Of a DNA stretch of 64,000 nt, positions 43,352 through 55,800 are shown one piece after another. Under the pieces are notes generated by a model, which was not told the origin of the DNA, searched no databases, and saw only the letters and a list, made by a program, of their open reading frames with translations. Position 1 is the first letter of the stretch. Each line of letters opens with the position of its first letter. A program made the position numbers and the translations under genes. The stretch lies in the NCBI GenBank assembly GCA_002633025.1, contig NMRB01000473.1, forward strand, positions 124,843 through 188,842, in the 5' to 3' direction. This DNA is from Notospermus geniculatus (lineage: Eukaryota > Nemertea > Pilidiophora > Heteronemertea > Lineidae).

Positions 43352-44325
43352 GATACTGACAATTTGGTGTTCACAAAACAGGTTTTGAGAATCCGCCCAA
43401 TAGTCAAGTTGAAAAGAGCCGATAAGTGGTGTTTTGACAAAAAATCCGAATTTCTCGTCATAGCTAACAACGGGGGCATAACCCAACCAATGGATAACGT
43501 GTACCTCTATCGATATTTTGCAAATAGAAACAGTTTTGAAGTTGCATATCAATTCAAATCGAAGCACAGCTACTGGCGTTTTCTACGTGCAGTCGTCGGA
43601 AAGAGATTCTTAGCTTTTGGCTACTACAAAGGAGGACGATGTCACTTCAGATTTTTTGATGGAATTAATGGTAAGCTAGCTATGAAGGGGTCATCCACAG
43701 GGTCAAAGCGTAACCCTTGTGCACAGTTTAGTACCAGACGACCCCCTGTATTTAAAGATGACCTCGCCTTTATGTTCTGTCTGGTACAGAGAAGGTCATA
43801 TAGGATTTCTATATACATATTGAAAACGCACAAGAAAAGGTTTACGTTGATTCCCAAGAAATATTTTGACACAAAAGGAACAAATTCATTCTTTATCAAT
43901 GAATTTTCCGACGTTCTTATATCCTGGACAGATCGATGTGCAATACGTCGCAGAGATGATGAGTATAAACAGACGGTGTATAAGGCGGGGACGCCTCCCT
44001 GGTTGCCCCCGATGGAAAGAGTGTCAATCGATTATAACCCCGCCGAGGACCTCATCGTGTTCATTCTATTTCCCACGCGGCTGGCAATAGGATACAGACT
44101 GGACTCACAAGTGGCGGATGGAATTATTCCGATGAAGAATAAAACCTCGCTTGATATCATAAAAATCGAGTTTCCGACGGTTGTATGCGCTTTGACAGAA
44201 GACCAAACTGGTTCCATTATCACTTTATTGAATCTGGTCTCATGCTTTTCATTGAAGATTACAAGTTTTTCCCAAATCATGACGAAGAATGGAAGAAAAT
44301 TACAATTTTTGCTCCCGTTAACTAG
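43352..44325 (+). pseudogene. array unit 5, exon B6 with late frameshift
   Basis: Begins after actttattttcaag| with DNLVFTKQVLRIRP. Motifs SEFLVIANNGGITQPMDNVY, FFDGINGKLAMKG, LIPKKYFDTKG, AEDLIVFI and IGYRLDSQVADG are intact. Near 44195-44205 the frame slips by one base: the original frame runs on to TGA 44351-44353, while the homologous C-terminal blade (RRPNWFHYHFIESGLML... EEWKKITIF) is read in the next frame to TAG 44323-44325. Either a pseudogene or an altered C-terminus. A sequencing error is possible. Confidence 0.7.
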
Positions 44326-44354
44326 CTTTAGGTGGGTTTCGGCACATTGCTAAT

Positions 44355-44482
44355 AGGAAGGTTGAGATCAGCGACTTATCACGTATACGGATCGAAATGT
44401 ACACAAAATTTGTCCTGATTGTACAGAATTCAATCCGTATACGTATAAGGATCCCTGATAAGTCGCTGATCTCAAACTCCCT
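44355..44482. mobile_element. fold-back element after B6
   Basis: Arms aggaaggttgagatcagcga and (right, read inverse) agggagtttgagatcagcga pair through cttatcacgtatacg, flanked by AAT on each side. Shares terminal bases with the 36074, 41834, 45131 and 45445 elements. Confidence 0.85.
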
Positions 44483-44747
44483 AATACTGCGACAAAGAAC
44501 AAAAAAGGGTCTCGTTCAATTGTGTCATGTACATGTATTATGTACGCTATTGTTCCCTACCCACAGTAGTCTGGACGCAGAACGAAAAAGTGGGAAATTT
44601 TGTATAACAGCAATTTATTTGCATTTTTTTATATCTCCAAATGACAGAGATTCAGAATCCGGCGGGTGCCACTCTGGCACCCTTGAGCGTTTTGAGAAAA
44701 TCCCGTTTGAATTTTTCGAACTGACTTGTCATTGGACGTCAGCTGAC

Positions 44748-44856
44748 GCAACGGCTGAGCTTTGTACAGGAGAATGGAACCCGATGTACAGCTAACTTTA
44801 AAACGGTGGGATTTACACCCCATATGTATTACCAACAGATAGAAACATGGTGCCTC
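44748..44856 (-). repeat. dispersed ~105-bp repeat, copy 1
   Basis: Inverse of 57419-57520: shared gctttgtacaggagaatgg, gatgtacagctaact, gggatttacaccccata and accaacagatagaaacatgg. Confidence 0.8.
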
Positions 44857-45130
44857 TTAACGGTAAGAAAGTGCAAAAAAAGTTAAGTCCATAAAACCTA
44901 TAGGCCTACTAGGTGTCACCAAGGAAGCGATTAGGCCCTCTGGCTAAAGCGAAAGCTTCTCTGATTCCAGCACAATACCACCATCTATGTCAGTACTCAA
45001 TGAAAAACTAAAGCGAACAAACTTTGCAAATACTTAGGACCGGTGGTACCAGTCTATTTAATAGGTTTAACGACTATAGTGACACCTATTGAGGCAGCGG
45101 GTTATGGTCCTCACTGGACGCTCAGTTAAT

Positions 45131-45290
45131 GGGGAGGTTTAGAAATCAAACGATAAACTTAAACTTTACGTCAACGTTATTTTTCATACTACACATTAAG
45201 CAGATTTTACATTGCATTTTCGGCAAAAAATAACGTTGTCGTTAACGTTTACGTGTATCGTTTGACTTCTAAACCTCCCTATTAACACCC
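45131..45290. mobile_element. fold-back element, GGGGAGGTTTAGA family
   Basis: Arms ggggaggtttagaaatcaaa and tttgacttctaaacctccct; interior close to 36074-36228 in inverted order (catactacacatta, gcattttcggc). Confidence 0.85.
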
Positions 45291-45444
45291 CTGGTAGTCG
45301 TTATGGTACATGGAAGCTGGCCTGGAAGATGGCGTGAAGGCATTTATCAAACGAACACTTCGAGAGGAGTGAAGCAATATATCAAATGTCACGCCATCGC
45401 AGATAAACAGGAAAATTGGTCCTCCAGTCAACTGATAATTTAAT

Positions 45445-45593
45445 AGGGAGTTTAAGAAGTCAAACGATAATCGTTAACATTACGACAACGTTTTTTTAGT
45501 ACTGCGAATTCACCAGATTACATATTGCATTTTCGGTACAAAAATAACCTTGTCGTAAAGTTAACGTTTATCGTTTGATTTCTTAAACTCCCT
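45445..45593. mobile_element. fold-back element, AGGGAGTTTAAGA family
   Basis: Arms agggagtttaagaagtcaaa and tttgatttcttaaactccct, interior cgataatcgttaac; third member of the subfamily within this window. Confidence 0.85.
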
Positions 45594-45910
45594 ATTTTGA
45601 ATCTTTTAAGTTCGTATTGTCTGGTCACGCTATGCTGTGAAAGAAAGTTTTATGAAAGACATTGTATAGCCATTCTACCGTGACGCTTGGATAAGGACCC
45701 GTCGAGGCACGTTGCCAAATGCATTCAATTTTGATTGAAAGTCCATGCCACGATTTTCCTGGATTGCTCACAGTGATTGACGATGGATAATCCATGCACT
45801 GAGTACATTTTTATTCATTTATTTATTTGAACCTCCATTATTGGAGAAAACGGAAGACATAAATTCCAATAAAAGCATTTTTACAACCCTAGTCACAGTT
45901 AAGATTTATA

Positions 45911-46161
45911 AGGGAGTAAGAATAAAAGTGGAAAATAAGAAGTGGGAAATTTTGGAATTTTGCGCGAATTTTTCAATATCTCAAATTAGGATAATTTTTT
46001 CCCCATTTTGAGATATATCCTGAAAAATCACACAAAATGTTATGTCATTTAAGAAAATCCTTAAAATGGGAAAAAATTCTCCCTATTTGAGAAATTGAAA
46101 AACGTCGCGCAAAATTCCAAAATTTCCCACTTCTTATTTTCCACTTTTATTTCTTACTCTC
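45911..46161. mobile_element. fold-back element, 250 bp
   Basis: Left agggagtaagaataaaagtg pairs with right cacttttatttcttactctc, and the pairing continues through gaaaataagaagtgggaaat. It also starts AGGGAG. Confidence 0.85.
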
Positions 46162-46818
46162 TTTTATATACATCTTTGATAAATCATGTGAATAAAACAG
46201 TGTGGATAATAATCAGAAAGCACGTGTCAGCAGTTTAACATCTTCAGCTTATTCAGGAAACTCAAATTTTGGTCTTCGTGACTGTTTGAGTCTGCTGGTT
46301 TAAAAAATAAAGTATTGATTAAATGTATGTACGTAATTGACAGGGCTCACACGTAGGCCTATAGAAGAGTGTAGGACAGCGGTAGGTCCTGAATTGGTAT
46401 ACACGTGTATTTTGAAACGTTGGTCGAAATTGTGGCCGTGTGGAACGGGCATCAGACGGATCGATGAGATCTCAGTATGTTTTTTTTTTCGTCTGATAAA
46501 GATTATTACCACATTATATCGAGGCATTTGGTCTGAGAGAAAATACGTAAATTGGTCACATTACCAATTATATCATTTTCTTTCATATTATCGTTCGGCG
46601 GGCAGTAGGAATTATCCAAACTAATTCATCCATGACTATTCATATGCATGATGACAGCCAATTCAATGGCATTAAAATGTGGATCATTTAATTCAGGTTA
46701 ATAGTGTCTGAACTGTATTTTCCTGCGCAGACGCCTTTCTCCGCGAACTGTCGCAGGACTGTTAGTTGGCTCTTTAGAGAAAATTTACTTATCGATATTT
46801 TCGTCAATAACTGAAAAG
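46162..46818. promoter_or_regulatory. 5' flank of the SLC6 gene
   Basis: No TATA box or clear promoter motif that I can support. The short frames here are not conserved or domain-like. The 5' UTR and any non-coding first exon would be in this region or further left. Confidence 0.25.
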
Positions 46819-49800
46819 ATGCCGATATCGCTAACATTTTTGAAAAATTCCTTCAAACTGGGAAAGCACAATGGAACAGCGGAATGGAAGAAAGAAGAGG
46901 AAAGTGGTAAAATGCTGCATGGAAAGGAAAAACAGACTAAAGAAGGTGAAGGCGGAGGAAAGGAGCATTGGGATCGCCAGATTGAGTTTTTCCTGAGTAT
47001 GCTTGGAGTCTGCGTGGGTCTCGGAAACATCTGGCGGTTTCCATACATTGTCCATAGAAATGGTGGAGGTGAGCATTGTTATTTGTAGCCAGCATATGGT
47101 ACATGTAGCCAATTGCTTTTTTGACATAAACTATTTCTAACTCGGACAGTAGTTTTTTATGCGATTTTTGTTCTGTTCTTCACTTGACTCCCCATCTCTT
47201 CTCTTTAATTCTTCCGAACTGTTTAAATGTTTCTCTTTACTCAATGGGAAACTTCCAATTATCATGATATTCGAATTGAAATATCTGATGTAAATGTTGT
47301 GATTTACTTCGACCTTAGTTAGTTTATAACCACTAACTGAAAACATTTGTTTGAAAAAAACTACATTGGCATTTGAAGATTGTTTTTCTTTAAGTGATAG
47401 GTTTGTTTAGGACAGAGGGATGAAATGTTTGAAAACGTAAGGGAAAGGAAATAAACAACACTGGGCTTACTAGTTAACTATAAAATCATGAAATAGTCGA
47501 CACTGGCGTTGGAATGACCATTGCACAGGTCAGCTTAACATTTTCCATCTGCTATCGCTTCATGTTTTATTTGTCTAGGTGTGTTTCTTATTCCCTATTT
47601 CATCGCCATGCTCCTGATTGCCATACCGATGTACTATCTCGAGTTGATTCTTGGGCAATTCTCCGGATTGAAAGTAACGAAACTGTACAGCTTCTGCCCA
47701 CTGGTCAAAGGTGAGTGAAAAAAAGAATGGTACACATGTTATAAGGAATCAAACAATCAGGCTCGAGTAAGATATCTAACCCCAACTCGACTCCGAGCCC
47801 ATTTGCTAGATGATGGCAGTAATGAGGTTTCAGCCATCATCGCTGTACGCCATTCAACATGTAAATTTGATACATGCCTAAGATTAGGTTTTAAGATTGA
47901 TATTCTCGTCTTCCAATATCCTTTCGTTTTTTCCCCATGGCCATCTAAAAATAAAAGTGCCATCTCTCCTTCCAGGGGTAGGTTGGTCATGCGTTATCTT
48001 GATGTTCATCATGTCTATCCAGTACTCTCACTGCATCAATTTGGTGGTGTACTACCTCGGGATGTCGTTCTCAAAAGAACTACCCTGGGTTGGATGTAAT
48101 AACACATGGAACACTGACAACTGCTCCACAAGGAATATATCAATGTACACTATTCCCAGCAACGAAACAGCAGAACCAGAAATCTTTATGAATGCCACAG
48201 GCACGACAACAAGGCAGCTTATGACCCCAGCTGAGGAGTTCTGGCAGTAAGTTAACAGGGTTGTTTTTCTCATGGCAACGTATCCTCGCTTAGGCCTACC
48301 TAGGATTGGTAGGGAGATGGACCCCAGTTTTAGAGAAATGCACATGTAATCGGGCATGTAATGCGGGTAGAGAGTGTAACAGGTGTACAGGTGACAGTCG
48401 TCCTTACACAATCTTGAGCGGGAATTAAGGGATGTACATGTACATGTACAAATACAAATGTAGCTTGAAATGTGTCACACAACAACCTCATTAAACTGAC
48501 CGACGGTTTTAGATCAAGTTAAATTTTGTGTCTTGTGGACACACTTTTTTATTTGTTGGATTACGAAACTCCCAATCCAAAAATATGTCCGGGTGGGCGG
48601 AAAAAATAAAAATAAAAATGACTATTTTTTTTATTTCACATTTCAACAAAATACTACAACTCAAGATGATATTGGAGAAAATAAAAAAATCACCAATTTT
48701 CAAATTTGGATGGCCTGAAATGCGATTTCCCAGCATTTGAGGATGTATTTTAGCACTCTGACATACGCATCTTATGAGCATATTTTGCCGACGCAACCTT
48801 TTTTTCTTTACTTTTTCTTTCGTACATGATCTTAGGCGGAATTTATGGTCGGCGCCGGGAAAAAACACTCGTCAAAAACGGCCGTCGGGTTTTGATTTTT
48901 TCACTTTCGGCGGATTCGTAATCCAACAAATAAAAAAGTGTGGCCTTATGTACTCTTTCTCGGATCTTTTTCATAACAAGCTGGCCAAAACAAATCCAGG
49001 CCATCGGAAATTTCCACTTACGTTGCGCTATTGATTCTTAAAGGAATTCCTCAGATAACCATGCTTATACGGCATGAATATAAAATTGCTTTGATGTCAT
49101 GAAAATTGAATCAAGTGGGAAAATGGGATGATATTATGAACATAACAAGTCAGGGGCAGTGAACCATGACATATATTGTTGTGATACGACATGTCTGAAC
49201 ACTTATGACTACTTTTGTCAACGAAGCGGGGTTCATTATTGGCAGACGGATTTGTCCGATTCAAGTCCGTAAAAAATCGATCATTAAACATACACTGCTA
49301 CATGTGGAAAAAACAGAAGATTCTACAGAATAGTGTGTGCAGCAGAGTGTTAAGCACTTTCTGAAAATTTAGAGAAAAGATTCAGGGTCAAAAGAATTAT
49401 ATTATGTCATTGCCCATGACCCTGGAAGGTCCCTCCAAGGTGTAACATAAAACGCAGGTCATGGTTCAGATGCAATGCCTTTAACTAAATAAATGGCTCC
49501 TGTAATTTCACAGAAAGTGCTCGAAACTCTGCTGCCAGAAAATTCTGTTAAATTCTTCTATTTTTTTCGCACAGTGTAGGCTTTTGCGTTGTCGTATCTG
49601 GAAAATTAGGGGCACACGGACTGGAAACGGACCGGATCCGTGTGAACCTCGCTTAAAGCAAGGTTCATTGGCACACGGAATTGGTCCGGTTCATGTCCGT
49701 AAAAAATCTATCAAATGGATTTCAGCGTGGTCGTATCCGAAAAACTAGGGGCAAACGGACTGGAAACGGATCGGATCCGTGTGCCAATGAACCTTGCTTA

Positions 49801-52800
49801 ACTCTGACCATTTCATCTCTGCAGGTATAGCGTACTTGAGCTGACTGATGGAATCGACAATATCGGTGGCTTTAGGTGGCAGCTTATCATGTGTCACTTG
49901 GCAGTATGGACAACGGTCTTCCTTTGTCTCATTAAAGGTATCAAGTCAACTGGCAAGGTTCGTAGTCAGTGCGTATGACCAGACTTATTGTCATTCAGAA
50001 TTATTGGAGTTTGATCAAAAGCATCCCCACTTAATGAGAAGGGAACGTTTGAATCATTGGTTTTTCTCGACCCTGTTTCGATGGCAAAGGTGATAGTGTA
50101 GAGTGAGTTTTACCCGTTCTGTCGTGGGCAGAACAATGTTATTATGGGTACACGCCTAGAGCGAAGAGTGGCCTGCAATAATCCTCTGAGACGTGCAAAT
50201 CCAAATGAAAAAAAAAGTTTAAAAATTAATCATGAAGATATTGTGTTGTGTTTTAAAAATCACGAACATCACTGCCTTGTTTTTGAATGAAATTACGAAG
50301 AAGCCACCACAGAGTCGAACGCTCGTCTCAACAGAAGTATCAGTCGATACACAAAATGATGCCACAAGCAGTGGCCAACACGGCTAAAGCTGGAGAATAT
50401 TGGCTGGTATTCATAAAAGCTAGCAAATGCCATTCATCTTTCGACTTTTGTGTCATTTTACGCTCATTCTGTCACACCGTCGCAATCTCATTGTGATATA
50501 TTCACTGGAAACTCTCATTCAAAACATTTTCAGAGTCATTCTTACGATTTTGTGCTCTCATGCATGACAAAACCATTTCAAATCGAAATGGTTTTGAATT
50601 GAATCCGTCTGAGGTATTAATCATTTTCACAATGGTGCATGATAAATCGATAACAACCAATCATATTACATTTTTTTTTGTAACATGATTGGAAACCCTA
50701 ACAAACACAAATTCCTCTGGAGAAGTAAATCCTGGGTGACGGCACATCCCTTTTCTGCAAAGAAAATCACAACCGTGCATCGTAAACCGTCGTATCGTTT
50801 TTGTGGTGTAGTTAAGCCCAAGCGAATGATGGCATATCCTTCCTTAGACAACATCATTGAGTACTTGTGTGTCTTGTAAACGTCAACTCTGCATACGAGG
50901 TCACATGTATGCAGTGTGTTGAGACGCACATCTGACTAATCACCCTTTCCTTCCTATTGTTGCACCCTGTATATAACGTTTAGCTTCGTACACCTCTTCC
51001 TGCCTCCAGTAAACAATGTGTATCTCTATCAGAAATACGAATAAAGATATATATATATATATATGGGTGTGAACTCGAACAAGTAACACTCGCCATCTTT
51101 TCTCTCAACTCCAGGTAGTTTACTTCACAGCTACAGCGCCGTATGTTTTCTTGACGATATTACTCATCCGAGGGTGTATGTTGCCAGGATCTCGAGAGGG
51201 TATCCTGTATTATCTGATGCCTCGTGATTGGAGCAAACTGCTTGACCTTAAGGTAAACACATGGACGTTTGTGACATAGGGATATATCAGGGTCCCTCCT
51301 CTAAACGGCCTTCCCTGGTAAACAATTTTTGATCAGAAAAGTTTGATGAGAAATCCTGGTCAAGTTGAAACAGTAGAGTGCAGATGTCTGTTCTGTTTTT
51401 CAGTTGTGGTCTGAAGCCTTTCTGCAAATATTCTTCTCTGTCGGCATGGGAAATGGAAATATTCAAACGTTTGCAAGCTATAACAGATTCCACAATAACT
51501 GTCGAAGGTGAGTATTTGCAGATATCCTCCGCATCTCAGTGGAGATCTGTATGGAGTCACTTCATGGACTGGTGTGACGAATCCAGGTGGCGTTAGTGCA
51601 AAACTGCATTGAGATTCCATAGAAATAAAGATCCCATGTTAATATGTACGCCCACACGGCCGTTCACATGGAACTGTCAGAAACAGAGTGCCTCGTTGTA
51701 GAATGGAGATATGGAGGTAAAGTTGCCTCCGAGCCCAAGTGCCAAAAGATTTGAGCGTGGCCTGCTCAGCAGATAAGGGGTCTTTCATTCAATGACACGT
51801 GTGTTTTTTTCAGGGACGCCTTCTTAATCACCATCATCAACTGCCTTACTAGCTTCTATGGAGGGTTCGCCATTTTTTCCGTGATGGGCTACTTGGCAAC
51901 ATCAACTGGTGTGCCTGTAGAAAAGGTCATTACATCAGGTGAGGCGCATTAGCTGTACACCGGATGAAGGTGTACATCATTCATGCATTTTGTATTGAGA
52001 ATTGGCGTTGCTTAACATTCGAATCCATTTCAGGTCCGGGTCTAGCCTTCGTCGCCTACCCTGAAGCATTGGGTCTGCTGCCGCTTCCTCAGTTATGGTC
52101 CGTTCTTTTCTTTCTCACGCTCGCCACGCTGGGATTTGGAAGTCAGGTATAAATAAATATACACGAAATGAGCTGCAATGAAATTCCAAACCCATTAAAC
52201 ATCGGAATGTGTGGAAAGGGTTACTGCTCATCCGCGGTCCATGAAACGTGTTTAAGAAGTGGCAAATACGAGAAACGCAAACAAAAATTAACAAAAAAAT
52301 AATTACCTACCTGTACCTGTCCCATTCAAACGAAAACGCCATTCTTTGGTCTCTGTTTCTCTTTGTTTAAAAATTACGCAAGGCGAAGTGACATGAACAG
52401 TCGTCATGGTAACTGAGTGGAATCAATTACGAAACAAACTTATGGCACTAAAAATGTGACACGAAGTTATTTTAGGACGTGGTCACACAGCACGCATCAT
52501 TTACAAGCTCGATTACAAAAGGGTAGAAATGGCCAAAGGGTAATGACGAGATACATGTATTACATTACATTGGATGCTTATGGCCTATACACACGATCCA
52601 ATTGTTCATCCATTTTTTTGGGAAATTCAGATTCCGGGCCTATTAGGGCTTCAGTGTTTAAACCTGCATGTAGGCCTTTATTGAGCATATTCTGAAAATT
52701 GGATGAAAAATTGGATCGTGTCTATTGCCCATTATTCATCATCAAACATTCCACTGAATAAATTACCATTATGATGATTCAGTCAACATCAAATAGCATA

Positions 52801-55800
52801 TTCAAATATTATACTTCAATCATCTAAGTTTTAAAAATTCCAACTTTTGGGAAATGGTCATTTGTTTGGAAAATGCCCCAATTTTTTTTTCAATCTGATC
52901 AACTAAAGAAAGTTTTTTGCACTTACTATTTATTGGACACTACATTCATTTCCGGCGCGGATGAACACACTCTCTGTATACAAACACAAACCTTGGAGGA
53001 ATTATACTGACCGGCGGTGGCGATGATGAAACCTTTGAAGTGACCTCACTGTTCCTCCTGTCAGTATAATTCCTCCAAGCACAAACCAAGGATGAATATA
53101 CATGTAACTGTAAAGGGTTCGAGGTCGAGGAATATGTGAAGATAATTATTCAGTTTTGTCGCTGATTTTAGCAACATTTTCTATTTTGAATGGCACATGT
53201 ATTGATCCAAGATACAGAATAGCACAAAATTGACACACAAAATGATAATAAGCAAGAAGTCAATCTCCAGAATTCACGAATTTTCGACCCCAACCGGGGT
53301 CTTTTTCAAGTGGAACTTTACAATCTGAAACTCTAGAAAATGATGTGGCAACGTTTGTAGTCCAACCCATCCCATTCAAATAATCATTTTTTTCCAGGAA
53401 TGAAGGTAAGTATAAATTGCATTAAGCGGGAAAGGGCAACACCTCTATCGAGAGGCTCTTCGTCATCTAAAGATGATTGTTTCCCTTAGCTCTTTCTGTT
53501 GGCTAATGAACGTCCATTAACAATAAAATCCCAAGGCATCGGCAAATTGAGGTCACAGAGGTGCTATCTGCACCAGCCACAAAGCCATTTTGGAAACAGA
53601 TTAGCAGAAATTAGCATATTTGATCGCTGTACCTTAATTTGTACCTTAATAGTCTAATAAAAATTAGACTAGTGACATTTAAAGGAGTTAGACGCCGAAG
53701 TTGTAAACACTCACTCACTGGTTCTCTATCCACGGACGCCTGCGGTGCTGCCACCTATTGTCGGTGATATGTACTGACGTGAATATCGTGAGTGAGTTGC
53801 ATCAGACCGGGAACCAGTCTAACGATCACGGGTGCTGCCACCTGCACGAAGGAATAAAACTAGTTTGCCGACCATATTTGTAAACAAACCAGCTTGTTTA
53901 CAACTTCGGCGTCTAACACCTTTAAGTGTTCCTTGGAACAGTGTTGGAATTGTTTTGTGTACGGGCCCACAAAGTGATTGACTGATTACATGTAACTAGA
54001 TTAATATCACATGAACCTACATGTACATGTATGTACAATGTAAGGTCAGATAAATGAGATCACGAGTATGACGACTGCAACAGCTTTTGAACCGAGTGGG
54101 ACTCCGACCTCTGTTCACACGTCAGAGGACCAAGCCTTGACTACCATCAGCGGCCCCTAGTGATCACAATCAAAAGCATAATATGCCGGTTGGCGCGCCG
54201 AACTCGGACACGTGCAGGGGTGACAGGAATCTGTCTCCCTGGAATAATATCGAGTTTTGGCCTGATTGTTTTGCTGTTACCATGTCCCTGACTTCTATTT
54301 TTTCTGCTTTCAGTTCGGTAATGTCCTAACATGCATGACCGGTGTACAATGCGTCTGCCCAAATTTGTTCAAGGGATTCAAACGCTCACTCATTTTGTTG
54401 GCAATGACATGTGGAGTGGGGTTCACTCTCGGACTGATCTTCTGTACGAGGGTAAGTTGCATTCTTCAGCACGCCAAGCCAGATTTCATCTTTCAAAAAA
54501 TATATGAACATTGATTGGAGGCAACCATCAGAACTTAGATCAGGGGTGATAAAAAACGTTATATTTTACGCTCCTTATGCTCCAGCGGGGTCACAACTTT
54601 GTAACACACTCATTGGGAAGGTCAATCATTCAAAACACTAATTAAGAATCCTTTTCCCAACAACCATCTCAATAATTTTGAGTCTAATAACAGATTTTCG
54701 CAACTCACTTATCAATTCGACAATGATTTCTCTTGATATCTTAGGCTGGGCTCTATTATTTCCAAATTGTCGACTGGTACGGTTCATCATTTTCCATGCT
54801 GTTCAACTCAGTCATCGAATGCCTGGCTGTCTCGTGGGCATACGGTAAGTTACTTCGGGGTGTCGTGGTGGCGCAGTGGACACATCGGCGCCTGCCACCA
54901 CTGAGGTCGCGGGTTCGATCTCAGGTCGTGTCAGTGGCTTTATGTGGTAGAGAGGGCGATCTCTCCTCGACATCGTAGGTTCCTCCTACATATCATTAAT
55001 ATCGTCCAATATTGTTTGATGAGCAGCTACATGTATAATGCCCAACGTGGGCGCTTGCACTCCTGAGATAATATTTTTTTTACTTCATTGAACAACAGTG
55101 TTTTTCGAGTGCCCTTGGTTTTATTCTTGGCAATTGACGAACTTGTTTATGTTTTTCAAAGTTTTTTTCAATATTGATTCAATCGTTTTTTTCCAGGCCT
55201 GTACCAGTTCTACAAGGATGCTGAGATGATGCTTGGGCGAAAGCCTAACATAATATTCAAAGGTCTTTGGGGAGTGGTCTCACCATTGTTGATGTTGGTA
55301 AGCTAATACAAGCCAAATGGCAACAACGGTTCGCTGGCATGAGGCTGAGGGCGAGGGGCACAGGCCTAATGTACCGTAAATAGGCCTATCAGTCAGCGCC
55401 ACCATCGATGGCCAGAGAAACCAGGCTTGTCTGTATGGCCATCAGGAAGTTGCTATGAGCATCCTATTTAAGATGTCCTACTTTCCCCTGTGTGGTGAGA
55501 CCTGAATACAGGCGCTATGCTACTGTATGTTTATTACCGTGACCTGGTTCATCCATGAACGTACGATCGATGTAGTGTATACAGAGCAGTCAGGAAATGT
55601 GGCCAACAAGAATGTGGAAATGTCCAAGTATTTGAATTATCTTAGTTATCAATTAAGCGTGGAAGTTGTTGCTACACATGAAAGAATGAGTTGAAGTATA
55701 GTGGCTTACCTAATGAAGGGTTAGAAAAGGTATCACAATGGGTCTAATTTCTCAAGTGATGAAAAGAATCTCCACCATTTTTAGTGTCCAACACCTGGTC

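Noticed and set aside
46784-47127. Minus-strand frames over SLC6 exon 1
   Set aside because: Antisense of a well-defined SLC6 exon with conserved TM1 motifs.
54796-54978. 60-codon frame starting in exon 10 of SLC6
   Set aside because: It reads through the exon 10 donor into a SINE; the true exon ends at 54844.
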